From: JBHJGO01 sp050331715
GTDB taxonomy: Bacteria > Cyanobacteriota > Cyanobacteriia > Cyanobacteriales > Microcoleaceae
Direction of reading: 5' to 3'
Length of the DNA: 60,463 nt
Assembly (NCBI GenBank): GCA_050331715.1
Contig: JBHJGO010000114.1
Coordinates: 1 to 60,463, forward strand
The notes under the pieces were generated by a model. The model did no database searches and was not told where the DNA came from. It saw nothing but the letters and a program-made list of their open reading frames with translations. How positions within the stretch are numbered: position 1 is the stretch's first letter; every line of letters starts with the position of its first letter. Positions 9,433 through 17,455 of this stretch are shown one piece after another. Made by a program: the position numbers and the translations under genes.

Positions 9433-9795
9433 CTAGGCGACAGACTCAACCCTTGCATATTGATCCAGCAACTCCTGAATGCGATCGCTCAGAGCAACTT
9501 GAGACACCACACCGGAGATCCGGTCAATCACCTCCCCCTGATAAAACATCAGCAGAGTTGGGATGGCTTCGATATGGAAATCGGTGGCCAAATCAGGATA
9601 GTCATCAATATTCAGCTTGCCGACTTTAACGACTCCTGCAAATTCCTCGGCAGTTGACTCAACAACTGGATTCATGACTCGACAGGGGCCACACCATGCT
9701 GCCCAAAAATCAACTATTACTGGAACTGGACTCTGTAAAACCTCAGTTTCAAAGTTTTCAGCCGTCAAAGTTACATAGTGCACATTGTTAGACAT
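9433..9795 (-). CDS. Thioredoxin
   Basis: 120 residues, a complete single-domain thioredoxin with active site WCGPC (Cys35 and Cys38), the buried Asp of VDFWAAW and the cis-proline of EAIPTL. It reduces disulfides in target proteins using electrons from thioredoxin reductase or ferredoxin-thioredoxin reductase. The ribosome site is excellent (AGGAGG, spacing seven). It lies 36 bp downstream of a peroxiredoxin-like gene on the same strand, which makes it the probable reductant of that peroxidase. Which paralogue of the trx family it represents cannot be fixed without an alignment, so I give no symbol. Confidence 0.94.
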   Translation of the reverse strand: MSNNVHYVTLTAENFETEVLQSPVPVIVDFWAAWCGPCRVMNPVVESTAEEFAGVVKVGKLNIDDYPDLATDFHIEAIPTLLMFYQGEVIDRISGVVSQVALSDRIQELLDQYARVESVA

Positions 9796-9831
9796 GGTTC
9801 GATCCTCCTGAATCTAAATTTTTAAAAGTCC

Positions 9832-10488
9832 TTAAGCAGTGATTGGCAACGTTTTCAGCTTGGCGATAATCTCTTCTGGATCTAGGCGCTTGGTGTAATC
9901 TGGCTCAATGAAATCATGAACGACGGTTCCAGTCTGATCCACGATGTAAGTGGCCGGAATCGGCAGTTCATAGGTCTGATCGCCATTATGACCGGGTAGA
10001 TCAATGCCGAATTCTACGTAGATCGGGCGTAACTCTTCCGGCAAGCTGAAGACTAACCCAAACTCCCGCGCGACTTTATTGCCCACATCACTCAGCACTT
10101 CGAAAGTGAGTTCATTTTTCTCAGTGGTTGACAGGGAGTTGTCCGGTGTCTGGGGAGAAATAGCCACTAGCGTCGCTCCCAAGGTCTGAATTTGCGGTAG
10201 ATACTGCTGTAATGCTCGCAGCTCCAAATTGCAATAGGGACACCACTGACCTCGATAGAAGGCAATTACCACTGGCCCAGCTTTGTGCAGCTCCTGCAAC
10301 TCAATGGTTTTCCCTACCGCGTTAGGTAAAGCAAAGTTAGGGGCAGTATCGCCTGTCTTCACCGCAGTCTGGGCAAGGGCCGAATCGATTAAATCCTGAG
10401 TGGCCTGAGCCATTTTTTGCTTCACAGCTTCAGGCTGATTTGCCCTGAATTGCTCCTGGAAATTCTTTAACTCTTGAGTCAAGTTCAT
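9832..10488 (-). CDS. Peroxiredoxin-like protein (AhpC/TSA family)
   Basis: 218 residues. A thioredoxin-fold AhpC/TSA domain starts at about residue 44 (GDTAPNFALPNAVGK) and carries YRGQWCPYC with Cys83 and Cys86, the redox pair of the PRX-like2 type group. An N-terminal segment of about 40 residues is helical (LTQELKNFQEQF). These enzymes reduce hydroperoxides using thioredoxin. It precedes a thioredoxin gene in the same direction, a sensible two-gene operon of peroxidase plus reductant. The start has GGAGC seven bases upstream. The exact substrate is unknown. Confidence 0.9.
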   Translation of the reverse strand: MNLTQELKNFQEQFRANQPEAVKQKMAQATQDLIDSALAQTAVKTGDTAPNFALPNAVGKTIELQELHKAGPVVIAFYRGQWCPYCNLELRALQQYLPQIQTLGATLVAISPQTPDNSLSTTEKNELTFEVLSDVGNKVAREFGLVFSLPEELRPIYVEFGIDLPGHNGDQTYELPIPATYIVDQTGTVVHDFIEPDYTKRLDPEEIIAKLKTLPITA

Positions 10489-10844
10489 GGGTAATGCTCC
10501 TATTTTGAAGGACGGTTCCAGGTTGGTCTCTATCCAACCCCACCTGGCAGATTGTTACTCCGCTTATTTAAAGATATCAATTTTGGAACGATCAGTCAAG
10601 TTTTGAGTCGGCGATGGGCGATCAGTACTTGATGGGGTTTAGGGATTAGTCCATAACGTTAACTTCACATTAAGACTTACGAGCAGTGAACAATTTGAGC
10701 AAAATATCTGTTATGAAAAATACATAAACCTAAAATTAGGTTCCTAGCGTAAGACAAAATACTGGGTGACGAGCCGACCGTCATTCCGTTAAAATCATTT
10801 CGCCTTGGGTAGAAACCTGCAAATTGACTGGAGAGGACTGACGA
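10489..10844. other. Divergent promoter region between peroxiredoxin and PII genes
   Basis: 356 bp without a gene. It serves two divergent units. The right half contains a perfect NtcA site and a downstream -10-like TAAAAT (10790-10795) in front of the PII gene. The left half should contain the promoter of the peroxiredoxin-thioredoxin pair; I see no clear operator there. Confidence 0.6.
10749..10762 (+). promoter_or_regulatory. NtcA binding site (GTA-N8-TAC)
   Basis: GTAAGACAAAATAC is a perfect match to the NtcA consensus GTA-N8-TAC. A -10-like TAAAAT follows 27 bases further on, slightly longer than the usual 20-24 spacing of NtcA-activated promoters, and the PII start is 83 bp downstream of the site. 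NtcA is the 2-oxoglutarate-responsive global nitrogen activator of cyanobacteria. This predicts induction of the downstream gene under nitrogen limitation. Confidence 0.75.
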
Positions 10845-11183
10845 ATGAAAAAGATTGAAGCTATGATTCGCCCGGAAAAACTTGATGAAGTCAAAACAGC
10901 GTTAATAGAAGCAGGAATCGTTGGGATGACAGTCTCTGACGTGCGTGGCTATGGACGACAGCGAGGTCAGACTGAAGTTTATCGGGGCGTCAAGCATACC
11001 ATCGAGTTTCATCCCAAGTTTAGACTCGAAGTTGTGGTTGAAGATGAAAATTGTGATGTGGTCGTCGCAGCACTGTCCGGTTCCGCCCAAACTGGAAAAA
11101 TTGGAGATGGGAAAATTTTCATTACTACCGTGAACGATATTATTAGAATCCGAACTGGAGAGCAGAACTTGGAAGCTCTCTAA
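10845..11183 (+). CDS. glnB: PII-type nitrogen signalling protein, divergent T-loop
   Basis: 112 residues, full PII length. PII trimers sense ATP/ADP and 2-oxoglutarate and bind targets such as NAGK and PipX. Nucleotide and effector residues are kept: Thr29, Gln39, Lys58, Gly87, Lys90, Arg101, Arg103. Cyanobacterial hallmarks are changed: position 49, the phosphorylated Ser in canonical cyanobacterial PII, is Val (YRGVKHT); Tyr51 is His; Phe11 is Glu (RPEKLDEV); Glu85 is Lys (TGKIGDGK). The last two are a reciprocal charge change at a surface used for NAGK. Ribosome site GGAGAGGA and an upstream NtcA box indicate a functional gene. It may be a second PII paralogue rather than the main GlnB; the symbol is by family. 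Confidence 0.9.
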   Translation: MKKIEAMIRPEKLDEVKTALIEAGIVGMTVSDVRGYGRQRGQTEVYRGVKHTIEFHPKFRLEVVVEDENCDVVVAALSGSAQTGKIGDGKIFITTVNDIIRIRTGEQNLEAL

Positions 11184-11303
11184 TGAACGAACAGTCCTCG
11201 CTCCGTCATGCACCAGGGATCAGAGCCGGATATCTCTCCCAGCACCAATTGAATTTCCATAATGAGAATTTCTGTAGGAATGAGTGTGCACTAGACACTG
11301 CCT

Positions 11304-12797
11304 TTAGGATTTGCTAGCATAGGGGAATGCTAGGGCAAATATGCCTGACGTGGAGAGGTGGCTGAGTGGTCGAAAGCGGCAGATTGCTAATCTGTTGATA
11401 GGTACGTAAGGCCTATCCGAGGGTTCGAATCCCTCTCTCTCCGTACTTTCAGACGAGGTATCTCCCGTTCTGGAGCAATAATGATGGCAAGTTCCAACTG
11501 GCCACGAACTAGATAACCCAAACCGCTGCAACAATTGCCCTGAATCATCAGACTTGGTTCCAGACATTGTTGGTCGGGCTATTGGTGTTGAAAATAAAGC
11601 TTGCAGTTCTGCTTTTCCCGTTGGTGTTGTGGTCAAAAGTCGGAGACTTTCGTAGAAGAAGAATGCAACTCCGGCAAAGCGGCGATCGCGAGTGGCTTGA
11701 ACTTGAGCCTCTACCATGCTGATTTGGGAGGGTCGATTTCGTAATCCTGTAAGAATTCCGACTCCAAAAGGAACATGGATCTTAGCGTCTAGAACTTCTG
11801 GTTGTTGTAAATCGGGGGAAAAAGATTCTAAGTTATTGCGGTAGACCTGCATCACAATTTCTTCTAAATAACCTTGCCGTTCCCAGGTATACCAATCTTG
11901 CAGATAATTATTATAAGAAAATGTCTGAGTATTGGGAGAGAGACCCAGGATACAGTTGGGTTTGGTGGTTTTTATTGCTATAAATAGTTGCCTGACGAAA
12001 TTAGTAAGCTTACTCGCTCGCCAAGCGACCCATTCAGCATCTCGGTAATTCGACGATGGAAGTTTACCCTGATGTTCCTGTTGGTAAAGTTGAACAGTAA
12101 ATGGGTCATAACCCAGCTCAACTGGCAAGCCAAAATGGTCGTCTACCTGAATTCCTTCAATATCATAGTTTCTTACAACTTCCAGAATCAAATCCTGTAT
12201 GAATTGTTGAACTTCAGGGTGAAATGGGTTCAGCCAGGCCAATAAATTGCTGGAATTTGAGCTTTCTGGAACCAGAAAACTACCATCTTGGCGTTCACTG
12301 ATCCAGTGGCGATGGCTCTGAATCAAACTCGATGCTCGTGGCAGCATAAAGCCAAACTCAAACCAGGGCAGTACGCTCATGTTCTTGGCGTGGGCCTGGG
12401 GAATAATTTCATCCAGCATGTTGCGATTTTGTAGCAGGGACACGGGAAAAACGCTTTCGCCAACGAGTTGCTGCATAACTGCACTGGGATACAGCGTGTA
12501 TCCTCGATTCCACACCACAGGATAGAGGGTGTTGATATTGAGTTCTGCCAGGAGTTCAATGGCCTGGGTCAGGATTTCGGGGTAGTACAGAACATTACTG
12601 TCGATATTCGTCAACCAGACCCCGCGAATTTCTCCCGCAGGCACAGGAGCTTCAACCGCTCTAGCTTGATACCGAATATCAATTGGGGAGAGTTCTCCTG
12701 GATCTAAGAGGGCTTGGATAATAAAAGCAGCAATTTCCGCCCGTGTTGCGGGAACATTTGGTCTTAACAACCCCACATCTGGATAGTTCACCACCAA
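11304..12797 (-). pseudogene. Glycosidase-like (GHL10/DUF187) C-terminal part of an interrupted SLH gene
   Basis: This continues in the same frame as the SLH fragment upstream, beyond an in-frame TAA at 12897-12899. It begins with the rest of the third SLH motif (YPDVGLLRPNVPATRAEIAA) and then the family-10-like glycosidase domain: GEIRGVWLTNIDSNVLY, LYPVVWNRGYTLYPS, LPWFEFGF, IEGIQVDDHFGLP, LGLSPNTQTF. Intact proteins of this type are exported and cell-wall associated. The domain ends near TPIARP at about 11565; after that the frame runs on through DNA that is antisense to tRNA-Ser, so the last 55 or so residues (EREGFEPSDRPYVPIN and onward) are not real protein sequence. A TTG/GTG near 12797 could restart translation, but the gene is best treated as broken. 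Confidence 0.75.
11352..11443 (+). tRNA. trnS: tRNA-Ser (GCT)
   Basis: 92 nt class II tRNA. The acceptor stem GGAGAGG pairs with TCTCTCC (one G-U). The anticodon loop TTGCTAA lies between CAGA and TCTG and gives GCT. There is a long variable arm and a T-arm GAGGG-TTCGAAT-CCCTC. The discriminator is G at 11443 and CCA is not encoded. It lies antisense within the 3' end of the broken glycosidase frame. Confidence 0.96.
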
Positions 12798-12896
12798 GCC
12801 CCGTTCAGTGGCAGCCGCCGTAACATTGCGGCCATAAACCGGAACTTCGCTGCCATCTCGAAAGGTTTGATTCAGGGTGTAGTCAGTCGGTTGCGT

Positions 12897-13247
12897 TTAT
12901 GGTAGTTTCAAGCCACTGGCCAGAGAAATCAGTCCATGAACCCGCAGAATATTTTCGGCAGGTCGAAAGGTTCTATCGGCGTATCCACTCAGAAAACCCT
13001 GACGATAGGCTTGGGAGACCGCACCATAGGCCCAATGGGTGGCGGACAAATCTTTAAATACGATGGCTTGACGAATTACAGGTTGGTTGGGAAACGCACG
13101 GACAGCAAAGGCGGCGAATTCTGCTCGGGTTACAAAGTGATCGGGCTGAAACGTTCCGTCAGGGTAACCTTTGACCAATCCTAAGCCAACCAGTTTTTCA
13201 ATACATCCCTCTGCCCAATGCCCCCGAATATCCCTGAACTCCGTCAT
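12897..13247 (-). pseudogene. SLH-domain N-terminal fragment of the interrupted glycosidase gene
   Basis: 116 codons from the ATG at 13247 (GTGGA upstream) to an in-frame TAA at 12897. It encodes two S-layer homology motifs: FRDIRGHWAEGCIEKL...YPDGTFQPDHFVTRAEF and FKDLSATHWAYGAVSQAY...YADRTFRPAENILR. The codons after the stop keep the same frame without a break (TQPTDYTLNQTF, then VPVYGRNVTAAATE) and complete the third SLH motif, so one nonsense change separates the two parts. SLH motifs bind secondary cell-wall polymers. No signal peptide is visible, and many cyanobacterial proteins of this architecture also begin directly with SLH. Confidence 0.8.
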
Positions 13248-13384
13248 AAATCCACCCTTCACTGAGGAACCTTGAGAATTTAACGATTGATGAGGGTGGG
13301 CAAATAGCAATATCTCTCAATGTAGAGTATGGAGAATTGTCCGATCTGCCCACACCAGAGACTTGCAAGTGAATAAGACACCAA

Positions 13385-13412
13385 CGTCATTCCCGCGCAG
13401 GCAGAAATCCAG
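13385..13412. repeat. Short inverted-repeat element of the ATTCCCGC...GGGAAT type
   Basis: CGTCATTCCCGCGCAGGC followed by AGAAATCCAG is a slightly decayed copy of the widespread CGTCATTCCCGC...GCGGGAATCCAG short palindrome. Related copies occur at 19722, 29401 and 29461. It lies between the SLH gene start and grxD. Confidence 0.6.
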
Positions 13413-13481
13413 GCAAAATTGATGACGTTACGAGATACCTTATTTCAAAGCACCTCCCTCCCAGTCTCTAAGCGATCAAAT

Positions 13482-13805
13482 CTAAGAAGCGAGTGCTACT
13501 TCTAAGACCTGCTTTAGATCCCCTTTTTGATACATTTCGATCATCACATCCGAACCTCCAATGAATTCCCCATTGACATATACCTGGGGGATGGTGGGCC
13601 AGCTTGAATATTCCTTAATTCCCTGACGAATTTCTGGATCCTCAAGAACGTCAAAGGTTTCGTAGGGAATGCCATAACTGTTGAGAATCTGAACCACGTT
13701 GTTCGAGAAACCACACATGGGCATCAACTTGCTGCCTTTCATGAAGACAAAGACTGCATTGTTATTGACCAGATTTTCAATTCTTTGTTTCAACTCTGGG
13801 GTCAT
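13482..13805 (-). CDS. grxD: Monothiol glutaredoxin (Grx4/GrxD type)
   Basis: 107 residues with the CGFS active site (Cys31), the preceding MKGSKLMPM, the TVP-equivalent WPTIPQVYVNGEFIGGSD and the C-terminal GDLKQVLE. CGFS glutaredoxins bind a bridging [2Fe-2S] cluster and take part in iron-sulfur trafficking and iron sensing. The start ATG has GGAGG seven bases upstream. The bolA-family gene lies 47 bp upstream in the same direction; Grx4-BolA pairs form a mixed [2Fe-2S] complex, and the operon supports that role. Confidence 0.95.
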   Translation of the reverse strand: MTPELKQRIENLVNNNAVFVFMKGSKLMPMCGFSNNVVQILNSYGIPYETFDVLEDPEIRQGIKEYSSWPTIPQVYVNGEFIGGSDVMIEMYQKGDLKQVLEVALAS

Positions 13806-13852
13806 ATTATCCTCCGGGTATTGATGAGTTAAAGTTAAGTGATCCTAAGTAT

Positions 13853-14110
13853 CTATGCTAGCTGTTTCGCTTTTTCCCATTCAGCAGGCGTGAAGGTTTT
13901 GAGCGTCAAGGCATGAATCTCTTCTGTGGCCATTGCGGTTTGAACGGTTTTGTAGACCATCTGATGTTGCTTAATCAGTGTTTGCCCTTCAAATTGTGAA
14001 GAGACAACAACTGCCTGTAGATGATCACCCCCACCTAAATCCTCTATCTTGACCTGGGCATCAGGTAGCCCAGACTTAATCATCGCCTCTACTTGATCCA
14101 ATGCAATCAT
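13853..14110 (-). CDS. BolA family protein
   Basis: 85 residues, full BolA length. The BolA fold features are visible: VEAMIKSGLPDAQVKIEDLGG, then FEGQTLIKQHQMVYKTVQ, with the conserved His of HQMVY, and the C-terminal IHALTLKTFTPAEW. BolA proteins partner with CGFS glutaredoxins in iron-sulfur handling; this one is followed directly by the CGFS glutaredoxin gene. The start ATG is at 14110. Confidence 0.93.
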   Translation of the reverse strand: MIALDQVEAMIKSGLPDAQVKIEDLGGGDHLQAVVVSSQFEGQTLIKQHQMVYKTVQTAMATEEIHALTLKTFTPAEWEKAKQLA

Positions 14111-14195
14111 CTCTGTTCCTATGAAATGGATAGCTTCACACCTTACTTATTCTACTTGACCCACAGTTCAGATCAGTAGCCGCCTGAGCCGCAAA

Positions 14196-14840
14196 TTAGT
14201 TCGACTCTGAAGTCCCCTCGGCTGATCCACCACGGGGGAAAGGATCGGTTACAAATCCCAGCTCCAGGAGTTGTTGATAGGCTTTTTGGCCCAAATCACG
14301 AGTTGGTGCCTGGGAACGAATTACTTGAATCAAAAGGGGAACAGCCAGTTCGGGTTTACTCTGGGCTCGATGAACCAGAGCAAGCTGGTAGGTTGCATTG
14401 TCCCTCATTTGTGCCGTTTCTCGTGCTTGGGTACGATTCTGATCCGCAATCTGATTGTCGATGCCTGAGAAACTTGCAGCGAGTTGCTGATAGAAATTTG
14501 AGAGCTGGTTGAAGACCTGGCGGGCCTCTTGCAACTTATCAATTGCGGCCGTATAGTCTTCAGTTGCTACTGCATCACTCGCTTCATCAATCAAGCGCTG
14601 GCCGCCCTCAATGCTGAGAAAACTACTGTCCAAGTTCAACGGTCTCAAATCTCCAGGAGCTACAGGCTGAACCCCCTGACCTGAGGAATCCTCTGGGGAT
14701 GGCGCATCTGGAAGGGTTAAACCATCTGTTTCAGAGGTTTGGGCAAGAGCAGGCTGCCAACTTGATAGATAAACGGCAACAGAACTGCTAAGGAAAACCG
14801 ATAGACCAATGGAAACGAAAGAACGGAAAGACTGCTGCAT
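14196..14840 (-). CDS. Exported hypothetical protein with TPR-like helices
   Basis: 214 residues from the ATG at 14840; a longer frame to 14942 adds 34 residues unlike a signal peptide. The N-terminus (MQQSFRSFVSIGLSVFLSSS...PALAQ) is a signal peptide with cleavage after ALA. A Pro/Ser-rich linker follows, then helical repeats from about residue 90 (LIDEASDAVATEDYTAAIDKL, ARETAQMRDNATYQLALVHR) that resemble tetratricopeptide helices. Probably periplasmic or thylakoid-lumenal. I do not know a function. It stands alone, upstream of bolA on the same strand. Confidence 0.75.
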   Translation of the reverse strand: MQQSFRSFVSIGLSVFLSSSVAVYLSSWQPALAQTSETDGLTLPDAPSPEDSSGQGVQPVAPGDLRPLNLDSSFLSIEGGQRLIDEASDAVATEDYTAAIDKLQEARQVFNQLSNFYQQLAASFSGIDNQIADQNRTQARETAQMRDNATYQLALVHRAQSKPELAVPLLIQVIRSQAPTRDLGQKAYQQLLELGFVTDPFPRGGSAEGTSESN

Positions 14841-15032
14841 GGCGATAGCATCAGTGGAATGACACAGGCTTGAAACTTGAAACTTTGTAAATCTTATCAT
14901 CTCTAAATCAACTTTATGCTGAATACTGTCTTTGCAGAACAATCACGGGTTATAGTGCTAAGGGCGATCAGTTGAGATCATCAAATTGAGATCAATTCAG
15001 GGATTGAAACCTTGCAGCCCAGTTTCTAGTCC

Positions 15033-15072
15033 AAATCTTCAGTTCAAATCTTCAGTCCAGGATCTTCAGTTC
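15033..15072. repeat. Three direct 13-bp repeats upstream of the protease
   Basis: Units AAATCTTCAGTTC, AAATCTTCAGTCC and AGGATCTTCAGTTC follow each other without gaps, about 80 bp before the protease start. They could be regulator sites or simple slippage products. Confidence 0.75.
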
Positions 15073-15105
15073 AAAAGTTACTACCCTTTGAAGTTCACTC
15101 AAAGA

Positions 15106-15122
15106 AGCCTCTGCTGGAGGCT
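15106..15122 (+). promoter_or_regulatory. Leader hairpin upstream of the protease
   Basis: AGCCTC-TGCTG-GAGGCT forms a perfect 6-bp stem with a 5-nt loop, 30 bp before the ATG and before the ribosome site AAGGAAG. It may affect translation or mRNA stability. No T-run follows, so it is not a standard terminator. Confidence 0.4.
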
Positions 15123-15152
15123 ACATGGGAGTTAGACTAAGGAAGTTTTATC

Positions 15153-17261
15153 ATGACATCATCAACTAATTCGTCTGATTCTACCACCCAAAGCTATCAC
15201 GGAGTCGGCGTTATAGAAGACCAGATCGGCTCGGTGCTACAACGAGGGGGCGAAGAGCTGCCAGTTCATAAGGTTCCAGATCGCTTCACCGTTCAGTTGT
15301 CTCAGCCAGTGGAGGACTTACCTACGGCACGGGTTGCTGTTCAACACCGTTCCATAGCTCCGGGTGTCACAGAGGTAGAGGTTCCGGCGGAGCAACTGGA
15401 TCAGGCGATGGATTTGGCTCGTCAATCTGAATCCATTTCCTATGCTAGCCATGTTTATCAGGTGAATGATGATCCGGGCTTAGAATTTTCCCTCACTGAC
15501 CAGATTACGGTACAGTTCGACGAGACTGTTGATGAAGCAACCCGTGGGCAATTAACCGCTGGTCTGGGGCTGAGGGTCGTTCAACCCTTAGATGTCCCTA
15601 ATACCTATGTTTACGGGGTTACAGATCAAGCTACCGAAAACCCGATCAAGATTTCCAATCGTCTCAAGTGGAATGAACAGGTTTTGGTCGCTGAACCGAA
15701 TATCCGAGTTCAAACCCAGAAATATTATCGACCGCAAGAACCCTACTACAACCAGCAGTGGTATTTAAATAACAATGGCAGTGGTGCTCAAATTGCCGCA
15801 AATTCTGATGTTTCAGCCGAAAAAGCCTGGGATATTACTCGTGGGGTTCGATCCGTTGTTGTGGCCATAACTGATGATTCAGTAGATCTGAACCATCCCG
15901 ATTTCCAGGGATTAGGCAAAATTGTTGCGCCGCTCGACCTACGGGGAAAGGATAGACTACCCATGCCAGAAGCCGCTTCTGATAACCATGGAACCGCCTG
16001 TGCAGGCGTTGCGGTGGCCGAAGAAAATGGCAAAGGAATTGTTGGGGCTGCGCCAGGCTGTGCCCTGATGCCGATCCGTACTAGTGGATATCTTGACGAT
16101 GAATCGGTAGAGCAGATTTTCGACTGGTCGTGGCAACAGGGAGCAGACGTGATTTCTTGCAGTTGGGGCGCGAGCGCCGTCTATTTTCCTCTGTCCTTGA
16201 GGCAACGAACCGCGATTGCCCGTGCTGCAACGAAGGGCCGAGATGGTAAGGGATGTGTGATTCTATTCGCAGCGGGTAATGCCAACCGCCCGATTAATGG
16301 AGTAATCAACGAACAGGGTTGGCCCAATAATATTCTCCAGGGTCAGGTGAAATGGTTATCGGGCTTTGCTGTTCATCCGGATGTGATTGCTGTTTCGGCT
16401 TGCACCAGTCTGAACAAGAAGTCAGCCTATAGTAACTGGGGTACGGGAATTTCTATCTGTGCATCAAGTAACAATGCCCCACCGGGGATGTGGTTGCAGT
16501 CCACAGGGTACATCGGCACACCGCCTGCGATCCGAACCCCAATCCAGGGAGAGGGCATTTTCACTGCAGATCGGGTGGGTTCCGCCGGATATGATCGAGG
16601 GGATTACACCCCCTACTTCGGTGGAACTTCAAGTGCGACTCCCCTGGTTGCTGGAGTTGCTGCTTTGGTTTTGTCGATCAATCCCTATTTGACGGCCCAG
16701 GAAGTTCGATTAATCCTGGAACAAACCGCTGATAAAATTGTTGACTCTGATCCCGATCCCCAGTTGGGAATTCGTCTGGGTAATTACGATAGCAGTGGCT
16801 ATTCGCAGTGGTTTGGCTACGGTCGGGTGAATGCCTATGAAGCGGTGAAGATGGCTCAAAGTCGTTTGATTCCTCAGCAGCAAGTGACTCGCAAGATCGA
16901 GCGGGCAAATGCCCGGGATTACAAGATTCCAGACAATAACCCAGACGGTGTAACCAGTTCCATCAATATCACTGACACAAGTTCGATTCAAGATATTCAA
17001 GTGATTGTTGAAATTGACCACGAGTTTCTGGGAGACATCGAGATCCGGCTGCTCAGTCCTGCAGGCCAGGAGGTGCTGCTGCAAAATCGCGTTTTGGGCC
17101 GTCAAACAAAACTGGAGACAACCTACACGTTGCAGACAGTTCCCAATCTACAGAAGTTCTTGAATATGACCACTAAGGGCACCTGGAAGCTCAAGGTTTC
17201 TGATCTGGCGGCCTACCATACTGGAACCTTGAAGGAATGGACATTGGTTTTAGGGGTTTAG
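15153..17261 (+). CDS. Subtilisin-type serine protease with C-terminal P domain (PrcA-like)
   Basis: 702 residues. The N-terminal 190 residues form a prodomain-like region. The S8 catalytic triad is visible: Asp241 (ITDDSVDLNHPDF), His279 (DNHGTACAGVAVAE) and Ser493 (FGGTSSATPLVAG), with oxyanion Asn376 (FAAGNAN). A proprotein-convertase P domain occupies about residues 585-702 (SINITDTSSIQDIQVIVEID ... TGTLKEWTLVLGV). This arrangement matches the calcium-dependent protease PrcA described from Anabaena. No classical signal peptide is seen. Ribosome site AAGGAAG is nine bases before the ATG, and a terminator hairpin follows the stop. Confidence 0.9.
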   Translation: MTSSTNSSDSTTQSYHGVGVIEDQIGSVLQRGGEELPVHKVPDRFTVQLSQPVEDLPTARVAVQHRSIAPGVTEVEVPAEQLDQAMDLARQSESISYASHVYQVNDDPGLEFSLTDQITVQFDETVDEATRGQLTAGLGLRVVQPLDVPNTYVYGVTDQATENPIKISNRLKWNEQVLVAEPNIRVQTQKYYRPQEPYYNQQWYLNNNGSGAQIAANSDVSAEKAWDITRGVRSVVVAITDDSVDLNHPDFQGLGKIVAPLDLRGKDRLPMPEAASDNHGTACAGVAVAEENGKGIVGAAPGCALMPIRTSGYLDDESVEQIFDWSWQQGADVISCSWGASAVYFPLSLRQRTAIARAATKGRDGKGCVILFAAGNANRPINGVINEQGWPNNILQGQVKWLSGFAVHPDVIAVSACTSLNKKSAYSNWGTGISICASSNNAPPGMWLQSTGYIGTPPAIRTPIQGEGIFTADRVGSAGYDRGDYTPYFGGTSSATPLVAGVAALVLSINPYLTAQEVRLILEQTADKIVDSDPDPQLGIRLGNYDSSGYSQWFGYGRVNAYEAVKMAQSRLIPQQQVTRKIERANARDYKIPDNNPDGVTSSINITDTSSIQDIQVIVEIDHEFLGDIEIRLLSPAGQEVLLQNRVLGRQTKLETTYTLQTVPNLQKFLNMTTKGTWKLKVSDLAAYHTGTLKEWTLVLGV

Positions 17262-17264
17262 ATG

Positions 17265-17291
17265 GCAGTCTCGTGTGCGTGAGACTGCTTT
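17265..17291 (+). terminator. Hairpin terminator after the protease gene
   Basis: GCAGTCTC and GAGACTGC form a perfect 8-bp stem with an 8-nt loop, followed by TTT. It begins four bases after the protease stop and also lies just past the 3' end of the leftward tRNA-Met, so it may serve both strands. The U-run is short. Confidence 0.6.
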
Positions 17292-17296
17292 AGCAG

Positions 17297-17369
17297 TGCG
17301 CCCTACTGGGATCGAACCAGTCTGAAGGCGAATTATGAGTTCGCTGCCTCCCCAATCGGCCAAGGGCGC
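17297..17369 (-). tRNA. trnM: tRNA-Met (CAT), probably elongator
   Basis: 73 nt. Acceptor GCGCCCT pairs with AGGGCGC, the anticodon stem-loop is GCGAA-CTCATAA-TTCGC with anticodon CAT, the T-arm is ACTGG-TTCGATC-CCAGT, and the discriminator is A. The paired 1-72 position argues against the initiator. A lysidine-modified tRNA-Ile cannot be excluded from sequence alone. CCA is not encoded. Confidence 0.88.
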
Positions 17370-17455
17370 TAAATTCATCATTTAGATGAGATCTTAATCT
17401 TAACATACTGCCTGGGACTGCTAGTATAGGCTTATTCACTGTCGGTTTTTAGGAA

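Larger units (their letters stand above)
14841..15152. other. Divergent intergenic region upstream of the S8 protease
   Basis: 312 bp without a gene, between the divergent exported protein and protease genes. It contains three direct 13-bp copies around AATCTTCAGTTC (15033-15072) and a hairpin just before the protease ribosome site. Confidence 0.6.

Noticed and set aside
13311..13481. Possible small gene upstream of the SLH gene
   Set aside because: Only short frames; the segment is explained by the short palindromic repeat and the grxD 3' side.
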